DNA of 64,000 nt from JAUASW01 sp036880965 (GCF_036880965.1 NZ_JBAJMV010000002.1:372001-436000); one strand, 5' to 3'; counted from the stretch's first letter, positions 8,614 through 19,934 are shown. Program-made: numbers and translations. Notes: a model not told the origin generated them from the letters alone.

Positions 8614-9075
8614 TCAACCCAAGGCGGCGATCACCTCGGCCGGTGCCTGCACCAGCTCGATCAGCACGCCCTCGCCGCCAATCGGGAACTCGTCGCTGCT
8701 CTTCGGATGGATGAAGCAGATATCAAAGCCCGCCGCGCCCTTGCGGATGCCGCCCGGCGCGAAGCGCACGCCGTTGGCGCTCATCCACTCGACCGCCTTG
8801 GGCAGGTCGTCCACCCACAGGCCCACGTGATTGAGCGGCGTGGTGTGCACGGCTGGCTTCTTCTCGGGGTCCAGCGGCTGCATCAGGTCGACCTCGACCT
8901 TGTGCGCTCCGCTGCCGATCGCGCAGATGTCTTCGTCGACGTTCTCGCGCTCGGACACAAAGTTGCCGGTGACGGTGAGGCCCAGCACATCGACCCAGAG
9001 CTTGCTCAAGCGCTTCTTGTCGGGCCCGCCGATGGCGATCTGCTGGATGCCGAGGATCTTGTAGGGCTTGGTCAT
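8614..9075 (-). CDS. VOC-superfamily protein, probable methylmalonyl-CoA epimerase
   Basis: A 153-residue vicinal-oxygen-chelate (glyoxalase fold) protein. Its ATG overlaps the pccA stop (TAATG), and it closes an operon with methylmalonyl-CoA mutase, MeaB and propionyl-CoA carboxylase. That context strongly suggests the epimerase that converts the carboxylase product to the mutase substrate. Metal ligands can be placed: DLMQP (Gln), PLNHVGL (His) and LIELVQ (Glu). The first position, normally His in HIAI of epimerases, is Gln in IQQIAIGG (about residue 12), as in human glyoxalase I. It could therefore be a lactoylglutathione-lyase-like enzyme, and the substrate is inferred. Confidence 0.78.
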   Translation of the reverse strand: MTKPYKILGIQQIAIGGPDKKRLSKLWVDVLGLTVTGNFVSERENVDEDICAIGSGAHKVEVDLMQPLDPEKKPAVHTTPLNHVGLWVDDLPKAVEWMSANGVRFAPGGIRKGAAGFDICFIHPKSSDEFPIGGEGVLIELVQAPAEVIAALG

Positions 9076-11164
9076 TACTCGAACCTCAGGATCGGCTGAT
9101 CGACTGCCAGGCTCTCACCCGTCTTCGCCAACACTTCGGCCACCTTCACATCGCGCTCGGCGACAAGGATGTTCTCCATCTTCATCGCTTCGATGACTGC
9201 GAGGCGTTCGCCGGCCTGCACCACTTGACCTGGCTTAGCGGCGATGTGGACCAGCAGGCCCGGCATCGGCGAGAGCAGGAACTTGCTGGTGTCGGGCGGC
9301 GCCTTGTAGGGCATCAGCTGCTGCAACTCGGCCGCGCGAGGCGACAGCACCGTCACCTCGATGGCGCGGCCGTTGTGCTGTATGCGGTAGGCCAGCGGAT
9401 TCTTGGGCGTGCCGCGCTCGGCCTGCGCCGTGAAAGGCCGGCCGTTGACCGTGCCGCTGAGGCGTACATCGTTGAGCCGTGAGGTGCAGACGATGCGGTA
9501 GCTCCAGGTCTCGGTGCCGTCGCGGACATCGACCAGGGCCTCGCCCTGGCTGCCGCTGAACTCGTAGACATGCAAGGCATGGCGCTCGAAGTCACCATGG
9601 CCCTCATTGACGACCGCCACGTAGTCGTGCTCCACCTTGACTTCATGGCCGGCCATCTGGCCGCTGATGCCGGCGGCGCGCTCACGTGCCTTGCGGCGGA
9701 TGAAGCCGGCCAGCGCCACGAGGAACAGCGGGTCGTCATGCGGCACATCCTCGGCGAGGAAGCCGCCGCCGTAGTGCTGGGCGATGAAGCCGGTGTTGAA
9801 GTTGCCGGTGGCGAAGTCAGGGTGGGCCAGCAGGGCCGACTGGAAGGGGATGTTGCTGGAGATGCCGCGGATCACGAAGCCGTTGAGCGCCTCGCGCATC
9901 CTGGCAATCGCGTCCTTGCGGTCGCGGCCATGGACGATCAGCTTGGCGATCATCGAGTCGTAGAACATCGGGATCTCGCCGCCTTCGTAGACGCCGGTTC
10001 GACCCGCACGCCACCGAACTGGCCGCCCTCGTAGGCCGCGCCAACGAGTGTGTTCGTGCCCTGCTCCAGGTTGGCCGCCGGCGGCTGGTACTTCACCAGT
10101 CGCCCGGTCGAGGGCAGGAAGTTGCGGAAGGGATCCTCGGCATTGATGCGGCACTCGATGGCCCAGCCCTCGCGCTTGATCTCTTCCTGCTTGAAGGGCA
10201 ACGGCAAGCCGGCAGCCACGCGGATCATCTGCTCCACCAGGTCGACGCCGGTGATGCACTCCGTCACCGGGTGCTCCACCTGCAGACGGGTGTTCATCTC
10301 GAGGAAGTAGAAGCTCTGGTCCTTGCCGACCACGAACTCCACCGTGCCTGCGCTCTGGTACTTCACGGCCTTGGCCAAAGCCACGGCCTGCTCTCCCATG
10401 GCCCTGCGTGTTTCGTCGCTGATGAAGGGGCTCGGCGCCTCCTCGATCACCTTCTGATGGCGACGCTGGATCGAGCATTCACGCTCATGCAGGTAGACCA
10501 CGTTGCCAAGCGAGTCGCCCAGCACCTGGATCTCGATGTGGCGCGGCTCCTCGACGAACTTCTCCATGAAGACTCGGTCGTCGCCAAAGCTGTTGCGCGC
10601 CTCGTTGCGGCAGGACGTGAAGCCTTCGAAGCACTCCTTGTCGTTGAAAGCCACGCGCAGGCCCTTGCCTCCGCCGCCGGCGCTGGCCTTGATCATCACC
10701 GGATAGCCGATGCCTTGGGCAATGTTCACCGCCTCTTCGGGCGAGAGGATGGGCTCGTTGTGGCCCGGGATGGTGTTGACCCGAGCTTCGTTCGCGAGCT
10801 TCTTGGAGGCGATCTTGTCGCCCATGGCCGCGATGGAATAGTGCTTGGGGCCGATGAAGGCGATGCCGGCCTCTTCGACGCGGCGCGCGAAGTCCTCGTT
10901 CTCTGACAGGAAGCCGTAGCCGGGGTGGATGGCCTGCGCGCCGGTCTGCTTGGCAGCGGCGATGATCTTGTCGGCAACGAGGTAGGACTCGCGCGAGGGA
11001 GCCGGGCCGAGCAGCACGGCTTCGTCAGCCAGCTCGACATGGCGGGCGTCCCTGTCGGCTTCTGAGTAAACGGCAACGGTCTTGATGCCCAGCTTCTGGG
11101 CCGTCTTGATGACGCGGCAGGCAATCTCGCCACGGTTTGCAATCAGTATCTTGGTAAACATCAC
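9075..11164 (-). pseudogene. pccA: Propionyl-CoA carboxylase alpha subunit, interrupted by a one-base frameshift
   Basis: Biotin-carrying subunit of propionyl-CoA carboxylase. The N-terminal frame starts at 11164 with KILIANRGEIACRVIK and contains the biotin carboxylase and ATP-grasp domains (SAGGGGKGLR, RECSIQRRHQKVIEE, EMNTRLQVEHPVTE). It reads GGVRVE and then leaves frame. The correct continuation TGVYEGGEIPMFYDSM is in the next frame and runs to the biotinyl domain, with AMKM and its lysine codon at 9180-9182. Restoring one G between 9998 and 9999 on the plus strand gives GVRVDTGVYEGG and an intact 696-residue protein. This may be a sequencing error, since the operon is otherwise complete, or a recent inactivation. 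A methylcrotonyl- or acetyl-CoA specificity is possible but less likely here. Confidence 0.9.
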
Positions 11165-11242
11165 TTCACCTTTTCTTTTCGAGACAGGGCGGTCGTCCGA
11201 TCAAGGGACATGCGCGGATCCGGCTCCGCCGGTCCGCTGCAT

Positions 11243-11281
11243 GAGCCCCCGTGGGGGGCAGCGACGAGAGGAGCGTGGGGG
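11243..11281. repeat. GC-rich intergenic repeat between pccA and pccB
   Basis: The gap has a GCCCCC...GGGGGGC palindrome followed by GCGTGGGGG. The same pattern recurs at 12859-12897. Such C-run/G-run elements are scattered between genes in many Burkholderiales. It can form a hairpin in either transcript. The role is unknown, and attenuation or mRNA protection is possible. Confidence 0.55.
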
Positions 11282-11288
11282 CCAACAT

Positions 11289-12821
11289 TTACAGAGGGAT
11301 GTTGCCGTGCTTGCGCCACGGGTTCTCGAGCTTCTTGTCCTTGAGCATCGCGAGTGAACGGCAAATGCGCTTGCGTGTTTCGTGCGGCTGGATCACATCG
11401 TCAATGAAGCCACGCGCGCCGGCCACGAAGGGGTTGGCAAAGCGGGCCTTGTATTCAGCCTCGCGGGCCGCCAGCTTTTCGGGGTCGTTCTTGTCTTCGC
11501 GGAAGATGATTTCCACCGCGCCCTTGGCGCCCATCACCGCGATCTCGGCATTGGGCCAGGCGAAGTTGACGTCGCCGCGCAGGTGCTTGGAGGCCATCAC
11601 GTCATAGGCGCCGCCATAGGCCTTGCGCGTGATCACGGTGACCTTGGGGACCGTGCATTCGGCGTAGGCATAGAGCAGCTTGGCGCCATGCTTGATGATG
11701 CCGCCGTACTCCTGCGATGTGCCGGGCATGAAGCCAGGCACATCGACGAAGGTGATCACCGGGATGTTGAAAGCGTCGCAGAAGCGGACGAAGCGTGCGG
11801 CCTTGATCGAGCTCTTGATGTCCAGGCAACCGGCCAGCACCAGCGGCTGGTTGGCCACGATGCCCACGGTCTGCCCTTCCATGCGGGCCAGGCCGATGAT
11901 GATGTTCTTGGCGTAGTCGGGCTGCAGCTCGAAGAAGTCGCCATCGTCCACGGTCTTGAGGATCAGCTCCTTCATGTCGTAGGGCTTGTTGGCGTTGTCG
12001 GGCACCAGGGTGTCCAGCGACATGTCGAGCCTGTTGCCGGGGTCGCCGCTCGGGCGCGTGGGCGCCTTCTCGCGGTTGTTCAGGGGCAGGTAGTTGAAGA
12101 AGCGGCGCAGCATCAGGATCGCTTCGACATCGTTCTCGAACGAGAGGTCGGCCACGCCGCTCTTGCTGTTGTGCGTGGCGGCGCCGCCCAGCTCTTCAGC
12201 GGTGACTTCCTCGTGTGTCACCGTCTTCACCACCTCGGGGCCGGTGACGAACATGTAGGAGGAATCCTTCACCATGAAGATGAAGTCGGTCATCGCAGGC
12301 GAGTACACGGCGCCGCCGGCGCAAGGCCCCATGATCATGCTGATCTGCGGGATCACGCCCGAGGCCAGCACGTTCTTCTGGAATACGTCGGCATAACCGC
12401 CCAGCGAAGCCACACCTTCCTGGATGCGTGCACCGCCCGAATCATTAAGGCCGATGACCGGCGCGCCGACCTTCATCGCCTGGTCCATCACCTTGCAGAT
12501 CTTCTCGGCATGAGACTCCGAGAGCGCACCGCCAAAGACCGTGAAATCCTGGCTAAAGCTGAACGCCAGGCGGCCGTTGATCATGCCGTAGCCGGTGACC
12601 ACGCCGTCGCCCGGGATCTTGTTGTCCTGCATGCCGAAATCCACACAGCGGTGCTCAACGAACATGTCCCATTCCTCGAACGTGCCTTCGTCGAACAGCA
12701 GCTCCAGCCGCTCACGTGCGGTCAGCTTGCCCTTGGCGTGCTGGGCTGCGATGCGCTTGGCGCCGCCACCTTGGCGGGCTTGCTCGCGCTTCTCTTCGAG
12801 CATCTGCTGGATGTCATGCAT
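11289..12821 (-). CDS. pccB: Propionyl-CoA carboxylase beta subunit
   Basis: Carboxyltransferase subunit that moves CO2 from biotin to propionyl-CoA. The 510-residue length is normal. The protein starts MHDIQQMLEEKREQARQGGG and shows family motifs GVVTGYGMINGR, SGGARIQEGVASLGGYA, GPCAGGAVYSPA (acyl-CoA oxyanion region) and VITRKAYGGAYDVMASKHL. It lies between meaB and pccA in one strand-consistent operon with repeat-containing gaps on each side. With PccA it would form a dodecamer. No sequence defect is seen, which contrasts with the frameshift in its partner gene. Confidence 0.95.
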   Translation of the reverse strand: MHDIQQMLEEKREQARQGGGAKRIAAQHAKGKLTARERLELLFDEGTFEEWDMFVEHRCVDFGMQDNKIPGDGVVTGYGMINGRLAFSFSQDFTVFGGALSESHAEKICKVMDQAMKVGAPVIGLNDSGGARIQEGVASLGGYADVFQKNVLASGVIPQISMIMGPCAGGAVYSPAMTDFIFMVKDSSYMFVTGPEVVKTVTHEEVTAEELGGAATHNSKSGVADLSFENDVEAILMLRRFFNYLPLNNREKAPTRPSGDPGNRLDMSLDTLVPDNANKPYDMKELILKTVDDGDFFELQPDYAKNIIIGLARMEGQTVGIVANQPLVLAGCLDIKSSIKAARFVRFCDAFNIPVITFVDVPGFMPGTSQEYGGIIKHGAKLLYAYAECTVPKVTVITRKAYGGAYDVMASKHLRGDVNFAWPNAEIAVMGAKGAVEIIFREDKNDPEKLAAREAEYKARFANPFVAGARGFIDDVIQPHETRKRICRSLAMLKDKKLENPWRKHGNIPL

Positions 12822-12858
12822 GGTCAGTTCTTTCGCAGGGCCGCCCCAAGAAAGGACT

Positions 12859-12897
12859 GCACCCCCTCGGGGGGCAGCCCATTCATGGGCGTGGGGG
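12859..12897. repeat. GC-rich intergenic repeat between pccB and meaB
   Basis: This is a second copy of the element at 11243-11281: ACCCCCT-CGGGGGG followed 17 bases later by GCGTGGGGG, ending directly at the meaB stop codon. Both copies are in the same orientation within one operon. Confidence 0.55.
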
Positions 12898-13895
12898 TTA
12901 GGAGGGTTTGTCTCCGGAAAACTTCGTCAGCAGCTCACGGGCTGCCGTAGAGGGTGCGAGCTGGCCTTGCAGCACGCGTTCGGTGATGGTGGACAAGGCC
13001 GCGCGAACAGGCGGCGCCTCGGAAAATTGCTGCTTGAGCCCGGCCTGGATACGCTCCCACATCCAGGCGAGTGACTGCTGCTGGCGCTTGGAGGCGAAGC
13101 TGCCATTGCCGGCCTGCAGCTGCTGAAAGCGGCTCACCGCCGCCCAGAATTGATCGAGACCATCGCCCTTCAAGGCTGAGAGTTGCATCACGAGCGGATG
13201 CCAGACAGCCTCGTCATGCGCATGGCCGTGCATGCCGTGCAGTCGCAGCGAAGAAGAGATATGGGCTTGCGCGCGGGTGGCCGCCGCATGGTCCAGGTCG
13301 GACTTGTTGATGACCACCAGGTCGGCCAGCTCCATCACGCCTTTCTTGATCGCCTGCAGATCGTCGCCGGCATTGGGCAGCTGCATCAGCACATACATGT
13401 CGGTCATGCCGGCCACGGCGGTTTCGCTCTGGCCCACGCCGACGGTCTCGACGATCACGATGTCGTAGCCCGCTGCCTCGCAGACCAGCATGGCTTCGCG
13501 CGTCTTCTCGGCCACGCCGCCCAGCGTCCCGCTACTGGGGCTGGGGCGAATGTAGGCGCGCTCATCCATCGAGAGCCGCTCCATGCGCGTCTTGTCGCCG
13601 AGGATGGAGCCGCCCGAGATGCTGCTGGACGGGTCCACGGCCAGCACGGCCACTCGGTGGCCACGTGCAATCAGGAACAGGCCCAGCGCTTCGATGAAGG
13701 TGCTCTTGCCCACGCCCGGCACGCCGGAGATGCCCAGGCGCAGCGACTTTCCGCTGTACGGCAGCAGCGCAGTCAGCAGGGCATCGGCCTGGGCACGATG
13801 ATCGGCCCGGGTCGACTCCAGCAGGGTGATGGTCTTGGCGATGGCGCGGCGCTGCTCGGCGCCGGGCTCACCAGTGACCGCCGCAGCGAGATTCA

Positions 13896-13896
<1 letters not shown>
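12898..13896 (-). CDS. meaB: Methylmalonyl-CoA mutase-associated GTPase MeaB
   Basis: G3E-family GTPase that chaperones B12 loading and protects methylmalonyl-CoA mutase. I place the start at the ATG at 13896 (MNLAAAVTGEPGAEQ), giving 332 residues. A longer open frame upstream is antisense to the family and overlaps the mutase. The P-loop is GVPGVGKST, followed by DPSSSISGGSILGDKTRM and ETVGVGQSE (G3) and NKSD (G4). The mutase stop and this ATG share a base (TGATG), so the two are translationally coupled, as expected for a mutase and its chaperone. Confidence 0.95.
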
Positions 13897-16073
<2,177 letters not shown>

Positions 16074-16113
16074 GGGGCAACTCCGTTGAAGTGGGCATCA
16101 TACCGCCTCCGTT

Positions 16114-16129
16114 ATTCATAATTATGAAT
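16114..16129. promoter_or_regulatory. Perfect 16-bp palindrome between mutase and GntR genes
   Basis: The sequence ATTCATAATTATGAAT is its own reverse complement. It is a strikingly AT-rich island in a GC-rich genome, placed 40 bases upstream of the mutase ATG and 43 bases upstream of the GntR ATG. GntR/FadR-family dimers bind palindromes of this size, so it is probably the operator for the neighbouring regulator, controlling itself and the propionyl-CoA operon. Confidence 0.7.
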
Positions 16130-16172
16130 TCAGAACTGGCTAGAATCTGACACGCCCTGCTTTTCAACACGC

Positions 16173-16820
16173 ATGTCCGCCGCCCCACCTCTCGCCCCCC
16201 GCGCCCTCTACCAGGAGGTTGCCGAACGCCTGCGCCAGCAGATCTTCGGCCGTGAACTGGAGCCGGGCAGCTGGATCGACGAGCTGAAGCTGTGCGCCGA
16301 ACTCGGGATCAGCCGCACGCCGATGCGCGAAGCCCTGAAGGTGCTGGCCGTAGAAGGCCTGGTCACCATGAAGCTGCGGCGCGGCGCCTACGTGACCGAG
16401 ATGAGCGAGCGCGATGTGCGCGAGGCCTATCAATTGCTGGCCCTGCTGGAAAGCGATGCGGCCGCCCGCGTGGCCGAATCCGGTTCAGACGAAGAGCTGG
16501 CGGAATTGCAATCGCTGCACGAGCAGCTGGAAGCCGCCATTGACCAGCGCGATGCCTTCTTCATTGCCAACGAGCGCTTCCATCTGCGCCTGCTGGAAAT
16601 CGAAGGCAACCGCTGGCGCTGCCAGATGGTCAATGACCTGCGCCGCGTGATGAAGCTGAACCGTCATCACTCCCTGTTCAAGCAGGGCCGCCTGGCCGAA
16701 TCGCTGGGCGAGCACCGGGCCGTGATGAAGGCCATCGGCCAGCGGGACGGCAAGGCGGCGGCGCGCCTGATGCGCGAGCATTTCGAGAACGGTCTGACCG
16801 CCGCGACGGCCGGCGCCTGA
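16173..16820 (+). CDS. GntR-family regulator (FCD/FadR type)
   Basis: A 215-residue regulator. The N-terminal winged helix (about residues 10-75) includes LYQEVAERLRQQIFGRELEPG and LGISRTPMREALKVLAVEGLV, the classic GntR signature. The C-terminal helical FCD ligand domain (about 85-205) has the acidic/His metal positions typical of the group. It is divergent from the methylmalonyl-CoA operon with a palindrome between them, so I infer it senses a propionate or methylmalonyl-pathway metabolite and represses the operon. The gene converges with the next with only six bases between stops. Confidence 0.92.
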   Translation: MSAAPPLAPRALYQEVAERLRQQIFGRELEPGSWIDELKLCAELGISRTPMREALKVLAVEGLVTMKLRRGAYVTEMSERDVREAYQLLALLESDAAARVAESGSDEELAELQSLHEQLEAAIDQRDAFFIANERFHLRLLEIEGNRWRCQMVNDLRRVMKLNRHHSLFKQGRLAESLGEHRAVMKAIGQRDGKAAARLMREHFENGLTAATAGA

Positions 16821-16832
16821 GCCTCTTCAGGC
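16815..16832. terminator. Small hairpin spanning two convergent stop codons
   Basis: GCCTGA-(6)-TCAGGC forms a six-pair stem that contains the stop codon of the GntR gene and that of the convergent glycosyltransferase-methyltransferase gene. There is no T run, so termination is uncertain. Confidence 0.35.
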
Positions 16833-18179
16833 CGCGACAGCCCTGACCACGTACTGCAGCGGCAGCGCGTCGCGCACCGCACCCTCAGGGTCGCGCCCCA
16901 TGGCCATGGCCATCTGACGGATCGCGTTCAAGACCGGCTCGCGGCCGGGTTCGTCGAAGATGCGCGGCACGCCGGCCTCGACGCGAAAGCCGGCCGACTG
17001 GAACAGCTCGAAGATGGTCACGCGGGTGAACCAGCGCAGGTGCGTGCGGTCCAGCAGGCCGCCCGATTCATAACGGAAGTCGCCCACCGACAGCCGCCCC
17101 TGCAGGCTCCAATGCTGGGCATTCGGGATGCTGGCTACCACGCAGCCGCCAGGTGGCAGCACGGCGCGGATGCGCTGCAAGACCTTCCAGGGGTCGCGCA
17201 GATGCTCGAGCACGTCGCCGAAAACCCAGCAGTCGCGCGAGGCATAGTCGCGGAACTGGCTGTCGTCGGTCGCCTCCAGGTCCAGGGCCTGCACGCCATC
17301 GCAGAAGCGCGCGGCGATCTCGGCGGCCTTGGGGTCCAGCTCGACGCCGATGTAATGCACGGCCGGCCGGCTGCTCTTGACCGCATGGGCCAGCGCGCCG
17401 GTGCTGCAGCCGATCTCGACGATGGCTTGCGCCGTGGCGGGAATCAGCGCCAGCAGGTCCGGGTTGTAGCCGGTGGGTGGTGGCAAGGCCTTCGCCGCCT
17501 CCTTGGCGCGCACCTCGGCAAACCATTCGTCCAGGTTGTAGCTTCCGGTGGCCTGGCTGGTGCCCTGGCCGATGTGGTCGACGTAGACCTTTTTCGTGCC
17601 CATCAGGACATCGTTGCCACACCAGTCCAGATGGCGCAGCAGGTCAGACTTGCCTGCGTCGTGCAGCGCCAGCATCGGCGCCACCATGGGTGCACCATGC
17701 TTGATCGGCAGCGGCCATTGCCGCATCACCTCGACATTGCAGAGCATGCAAGGCGGATGCAGATAGGGCACGGCGCCGTAGGCATACGGAATGTCGAAGC
17801 CGTCGCGGTTCACGTAGGCCACACCGCCGGCGCCGTAGTCGCCCGGCTGCAGGGCCTCGGCCAACAGCTCCAGAAAGCCGCCGCGGCGGATCACGATGTC
17901 GGTGTCCAGGAACAGCACGCGGCCGCTCAGGCCCAGTTCGGTGATTGCCCAGGCCATGCCGGGCCCGTGGTGGATGTTGAAGCCCATCACGTGGAGCTGG
18001 ACGTTCTCGAAGCCGGCCACGACGGCTCGGATCTTCTCGACATGCTCGGGCGTCGAGCCGTCCACGATGTGAACCGGGTTCGGGTAGAACTCGCGCAGCG
18101 AGCTCAGCAGGCCCTGCAAGAGCTCGGGTGAGTTGTAGGAGACGGCGACAACAGGAATCGCCTGGATGTCCGCGCTCAT
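16827..18179 (-). CDS. Fusion of a glycosyltransferase-like domain and a SAM methyltransferase
   Basis: A 450-residue two-domain protein starting at the ATG at 18179 (MSADIQAIPVVAVSYNSPE). Residues about 1-220 resemble a GT-A family 2 fold, with FLDTDIVIRRGGF supplying a DxD-type metal site. Residues about 240-420 form a class I methyltransferase with the SAM loop VEIGCSTGALAHAV and a later DVLEHLRDPW segment. The start overlaps the upstream acyltransferase stop (ATGA). The fusion suggests a sugar is added or held and then methylated on one polypeptide. It begins the minus-strand sugar-transfer group (16827-19802). The acceptor and donor are unknown. Confidence 0.85.
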   Translation of the reverse strand: MSADIQAIPVVAVSYNSPELLQGLLSSLREFYPNPVHIVDGSTPEHVEKIRAVVAGFENVQLHVMGFNIHHGPGMAWAITELGLSGRVLFLDTDIVIRRGGFLELLAEALQPGDYGAGGVAYVNRDGFDIPYAYGAVPYLHPPCMLCNVEVMRQWPLPIKHGAPMVAPMLALHDAGKSDLLRHLDWCGNDVLMGTKKVYVDHIGQGTSQATGSYNLDEWFAEVRAKEAAKALPPPTGYNPDLLALIPATAQAIVEIGCSTGALAHAVKSSRPAVHYIGVELDPKAAEIAARFCDGVQALDLEATDDSQFRDYASRDCWVFGDVLEHLRDPWKVLQRIRAVLPPGGCVVASIPNAQHWSLQGRLSVGDFRYESGGLLDRTHLRWFTRVTIFELFQSAGFRVEAGVPRIFDEPGREPVLNAIRQMAMAMGRDPEGAVRDALPLQYVVRAVAA

Positions 18180-18826
18180 GGATTCATTCCTTCCGGGCTG
18201 ACCTGCCCGACCACGCGCGCCGGATTGCCGGCGACGATGCTCATGGCCGGCGCCTCGAAGCCAGGCGTGACAACGGCACCCGCAGCGATCACGCAGCCAC
18301 GCCCGATCTTCACGCCCTTGAGGATGGTGACACGCGAGCCGATGAAGACCTCGTCGCCGATCTCCACGCCCGCCGGGCGCGGGTCGGGCGAGCGGCGGTG
18401 CGTCAGTCGCAAGTCGTGGGAATTGCTGTCCATCACATGCAGCTCGGGGCCGACAAGGACATTGGCGCCGAAACGGATGCTGGCGCCTTCGGAGATCAGC
18501 ACGCAGCGGTTGTTGAAGACGCATCCTGGGCCGACCTCGATCAGCGACTCCGGCGTGCGCGCTTCTATATAGGAGCAGCTGTACGCGCCGGGCGAGCGCG
18601 GCACGCCGAAAACGGCGCTCACGTCGAGGCGGACCCGGCCATCGCCCTTGAACTGCGTGGGCGTGAGCAGCTTGAGCGTGCGGCCGCCCTCGCCGGCCAG
18701 CTCGATGCGACCTCGCTCCGAGGTATGGAAGAAATAGTGGATCAGGAGGCCGCGTACCCACAGCTCCAGGTCCAGCGGGTTGCTGCGGCCGAGGCGCTTG
18801 CGCAGGCTTTCGATGAGTTTCAGCAT
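18176..18826 (-). CDS. Hexapeptide-repeat acyltransferase
   Basis: A 216-residue left-handed beta-helix acyltransferase of the WcaF/Maa/NodL class. The helix starts near residue 95 with repeated [LIV]-G-x4 units such as IEVGPGCVFNN and VEIGDEVFIGSR. It has the catalytic-type histidine in MDSNSHDL and the closing VAGNPARVVG. The N-terminal 90 residues are less typical. Its position between two glycosyltransferase genes, with a four-base overlap downstream and a 19-base gap upstream, indicates O- or N-acetylation of a glycan. The substrate is not deducible. Confidence 0.85.
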   Translation of the reverse strand: MLKLIESLRKRLGRSNPLDLELWVRGLLIHYFFHTSERGRIELAGEGGRTLKLLTPTQFKGDGRVRLDVSAVFGVPRSPGAYSCSYIEARTPESLIEVGPGCVFNNRCVLISEGASIRFGANVLVGPELHVMDSNSHDLRLTHRRSPDPRPAGVEIGDEVFIGSRVTILKGVKIGRGCVIAAGAVVTPGFEAPAMSIVAGNPARVVGQVSPEGMNP

Positions 18827-18845
18827 GGTGATGAAAGCCGCCGGC

Positions 18846-19802
18846 TCAGAACTTGTGCCGAGTCAGAAAGTCCTGCCAGATCGGCAGAAACTCGTCTTCG
18901 GCACCGGGCAGGCCGTCGCGCATCCGCGGCAGCACCCGGCAGAAAGGCTGCATGTCTTCCTCGCCTGCGTAGCGCTGCCAAATTGCCGAGGCGATACCGT
19001 CGTAGCACTGGCGTGCGTGGCTCTCACCCAGCTGCCCGATACGGCGAGCGCCCACCGCCAGCGCGGCATAGCCCAGGTGCGCAGCCTTCATGTGCTTGCC
19101 GTAGAGCTGATTGGAATGGCCTTCTCCACCGGTACGGAAGTGCCCCAGGCGGTCCTGGATGTAGGCGACCGGTCCCTGCAGGCTGGCGGCCAGGAAGGCG
19201 CCCAGGTCCCACAAGCCCGCATAGGACACACCGCCAAAGTCCGGCTTGAACAGCAGGGCTGCCGTTTCGCGCCGCATCACGCAGTTGGAGAACTCGCCGA
19301 ACCAATTCTGGCACTGCGGAATCGTGGTCGTGAACATCGCCCCGGCGTCCAGCGAGACGATGCGGCCCATGGACTGCAGAACGCCGGCCGGTATCGGCAT
19401 GCCCTCGATCGGCTGGCCGCGCTCATTGGCCGTCCAGCGGGCACTGATGCTGCAGGCGAAGTTGCCAGCCCCGTGGATGGCGCGATGGGCGGCATAGAAA
19501 TCCGGGTAGATGACGTCGTCGTCCAGCAGCAAATGCACCAGCTCGGTGCTGTTGTCCCAGAGCTTCAGCAGGTGGAGGAAGTTCTCATAGGCACCGATGC
19601 GGGGGCCTTGATGGATCTCAATCGGCAAACGCTCGCGAGCCACCAGCATGGCAGGCGACGACAGGATCTGGCCGAACTCGCCGCCCGGGCTGTCGTCGGA
19701 CACAATGATGCGCTGGCTCTTGTGCGTCTGCGTGACCAGGCTGGTCATCAGCTCGACCATGTACTTGGTCTTGTAGGCGGGAATCAGCGTGGTGATTTGC
19801 AT
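18846..19802 (-). CDS. Family 2-like glycosyltransferase
   Basis: A 318-residue protein starting at the ATG at 19802 (MQITTLIPAYKTKYMVEL). A GTG four codons upstream is possible. The N-terminal Rossmann-like part carries IVSDDSPGG, and LLLDDDVIYPDFY around residue 100 supplies the DDD motif expected for nucleotide-sugar and metal binding. The C-terminal half is longer than minimal GT2 enzymes. It is the first gene of the minus-strand group and is divergent from the giant repeat protein gene, sharing its upstream region. A role in decorating that protein or a surface polysaccharide is inferred from context. Confidence 0.82.
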   Translation of the reverse strand: MQITTLIPAYKTKYMVELMTSLVTQTHKSQRIIVSDDSPGGEFGQILSSPAMLVARERLPIEIHQGPRIGAYENFLHLLKLWDNSTELVHLLLDDDVIYPDFYAAHRAIHGAGNFACSISARWTANERGQPIEGMPIPAGVLQSMGRIVSLDAGAMFTTTIPQCQNWFGEFSNCVMRRETAALLFKPDFGGVSYAGLWDLGAFLAASLQGPVAYIQDRLGHFRTGGEGHSNQLYGKHMKAAHLGYAALAVGARRIGQLGESHARQCYDGIASAIWQRYAGEEDMQPFCRVLPRMRDGLPGAEDEFLPIWQDFLTRHKF

Positions 19803-19919
19803 GGAAGAGCGCACGGGCGATAGCCGCCCTCGAAAAGGGCGGCGAATCGTGATTTAACTCGCGACTGGCTTCCGTTCATGGGCAGAACAGCCAAGTTTTG
19901 GACTCGCTTTTGTAAACAT

Positions 19920-19934
19920 TGTGGACAGGCCACA
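19920..19934. promoter_or_regulatory. Inverted repeat TGTGG-N5-CCACA
   Basis: A perfect five-base inverted repeat with a five-base spacer, lying five bases upstream of the -10-like TAGTAT at 19939. It resembles an activator or repressor site overlapping a promoter for the giant gene. It is not a CRP site, because the spacer and arms differ. Confidence 0.35.

Noticed and set aside
17477..18131. Plus-strand open frames opposite the glycosyltransferase-methyltransferase gene
   Set aside because: They are shadows. The minus-strand protein has clear SAM-binding and DxD motifs.
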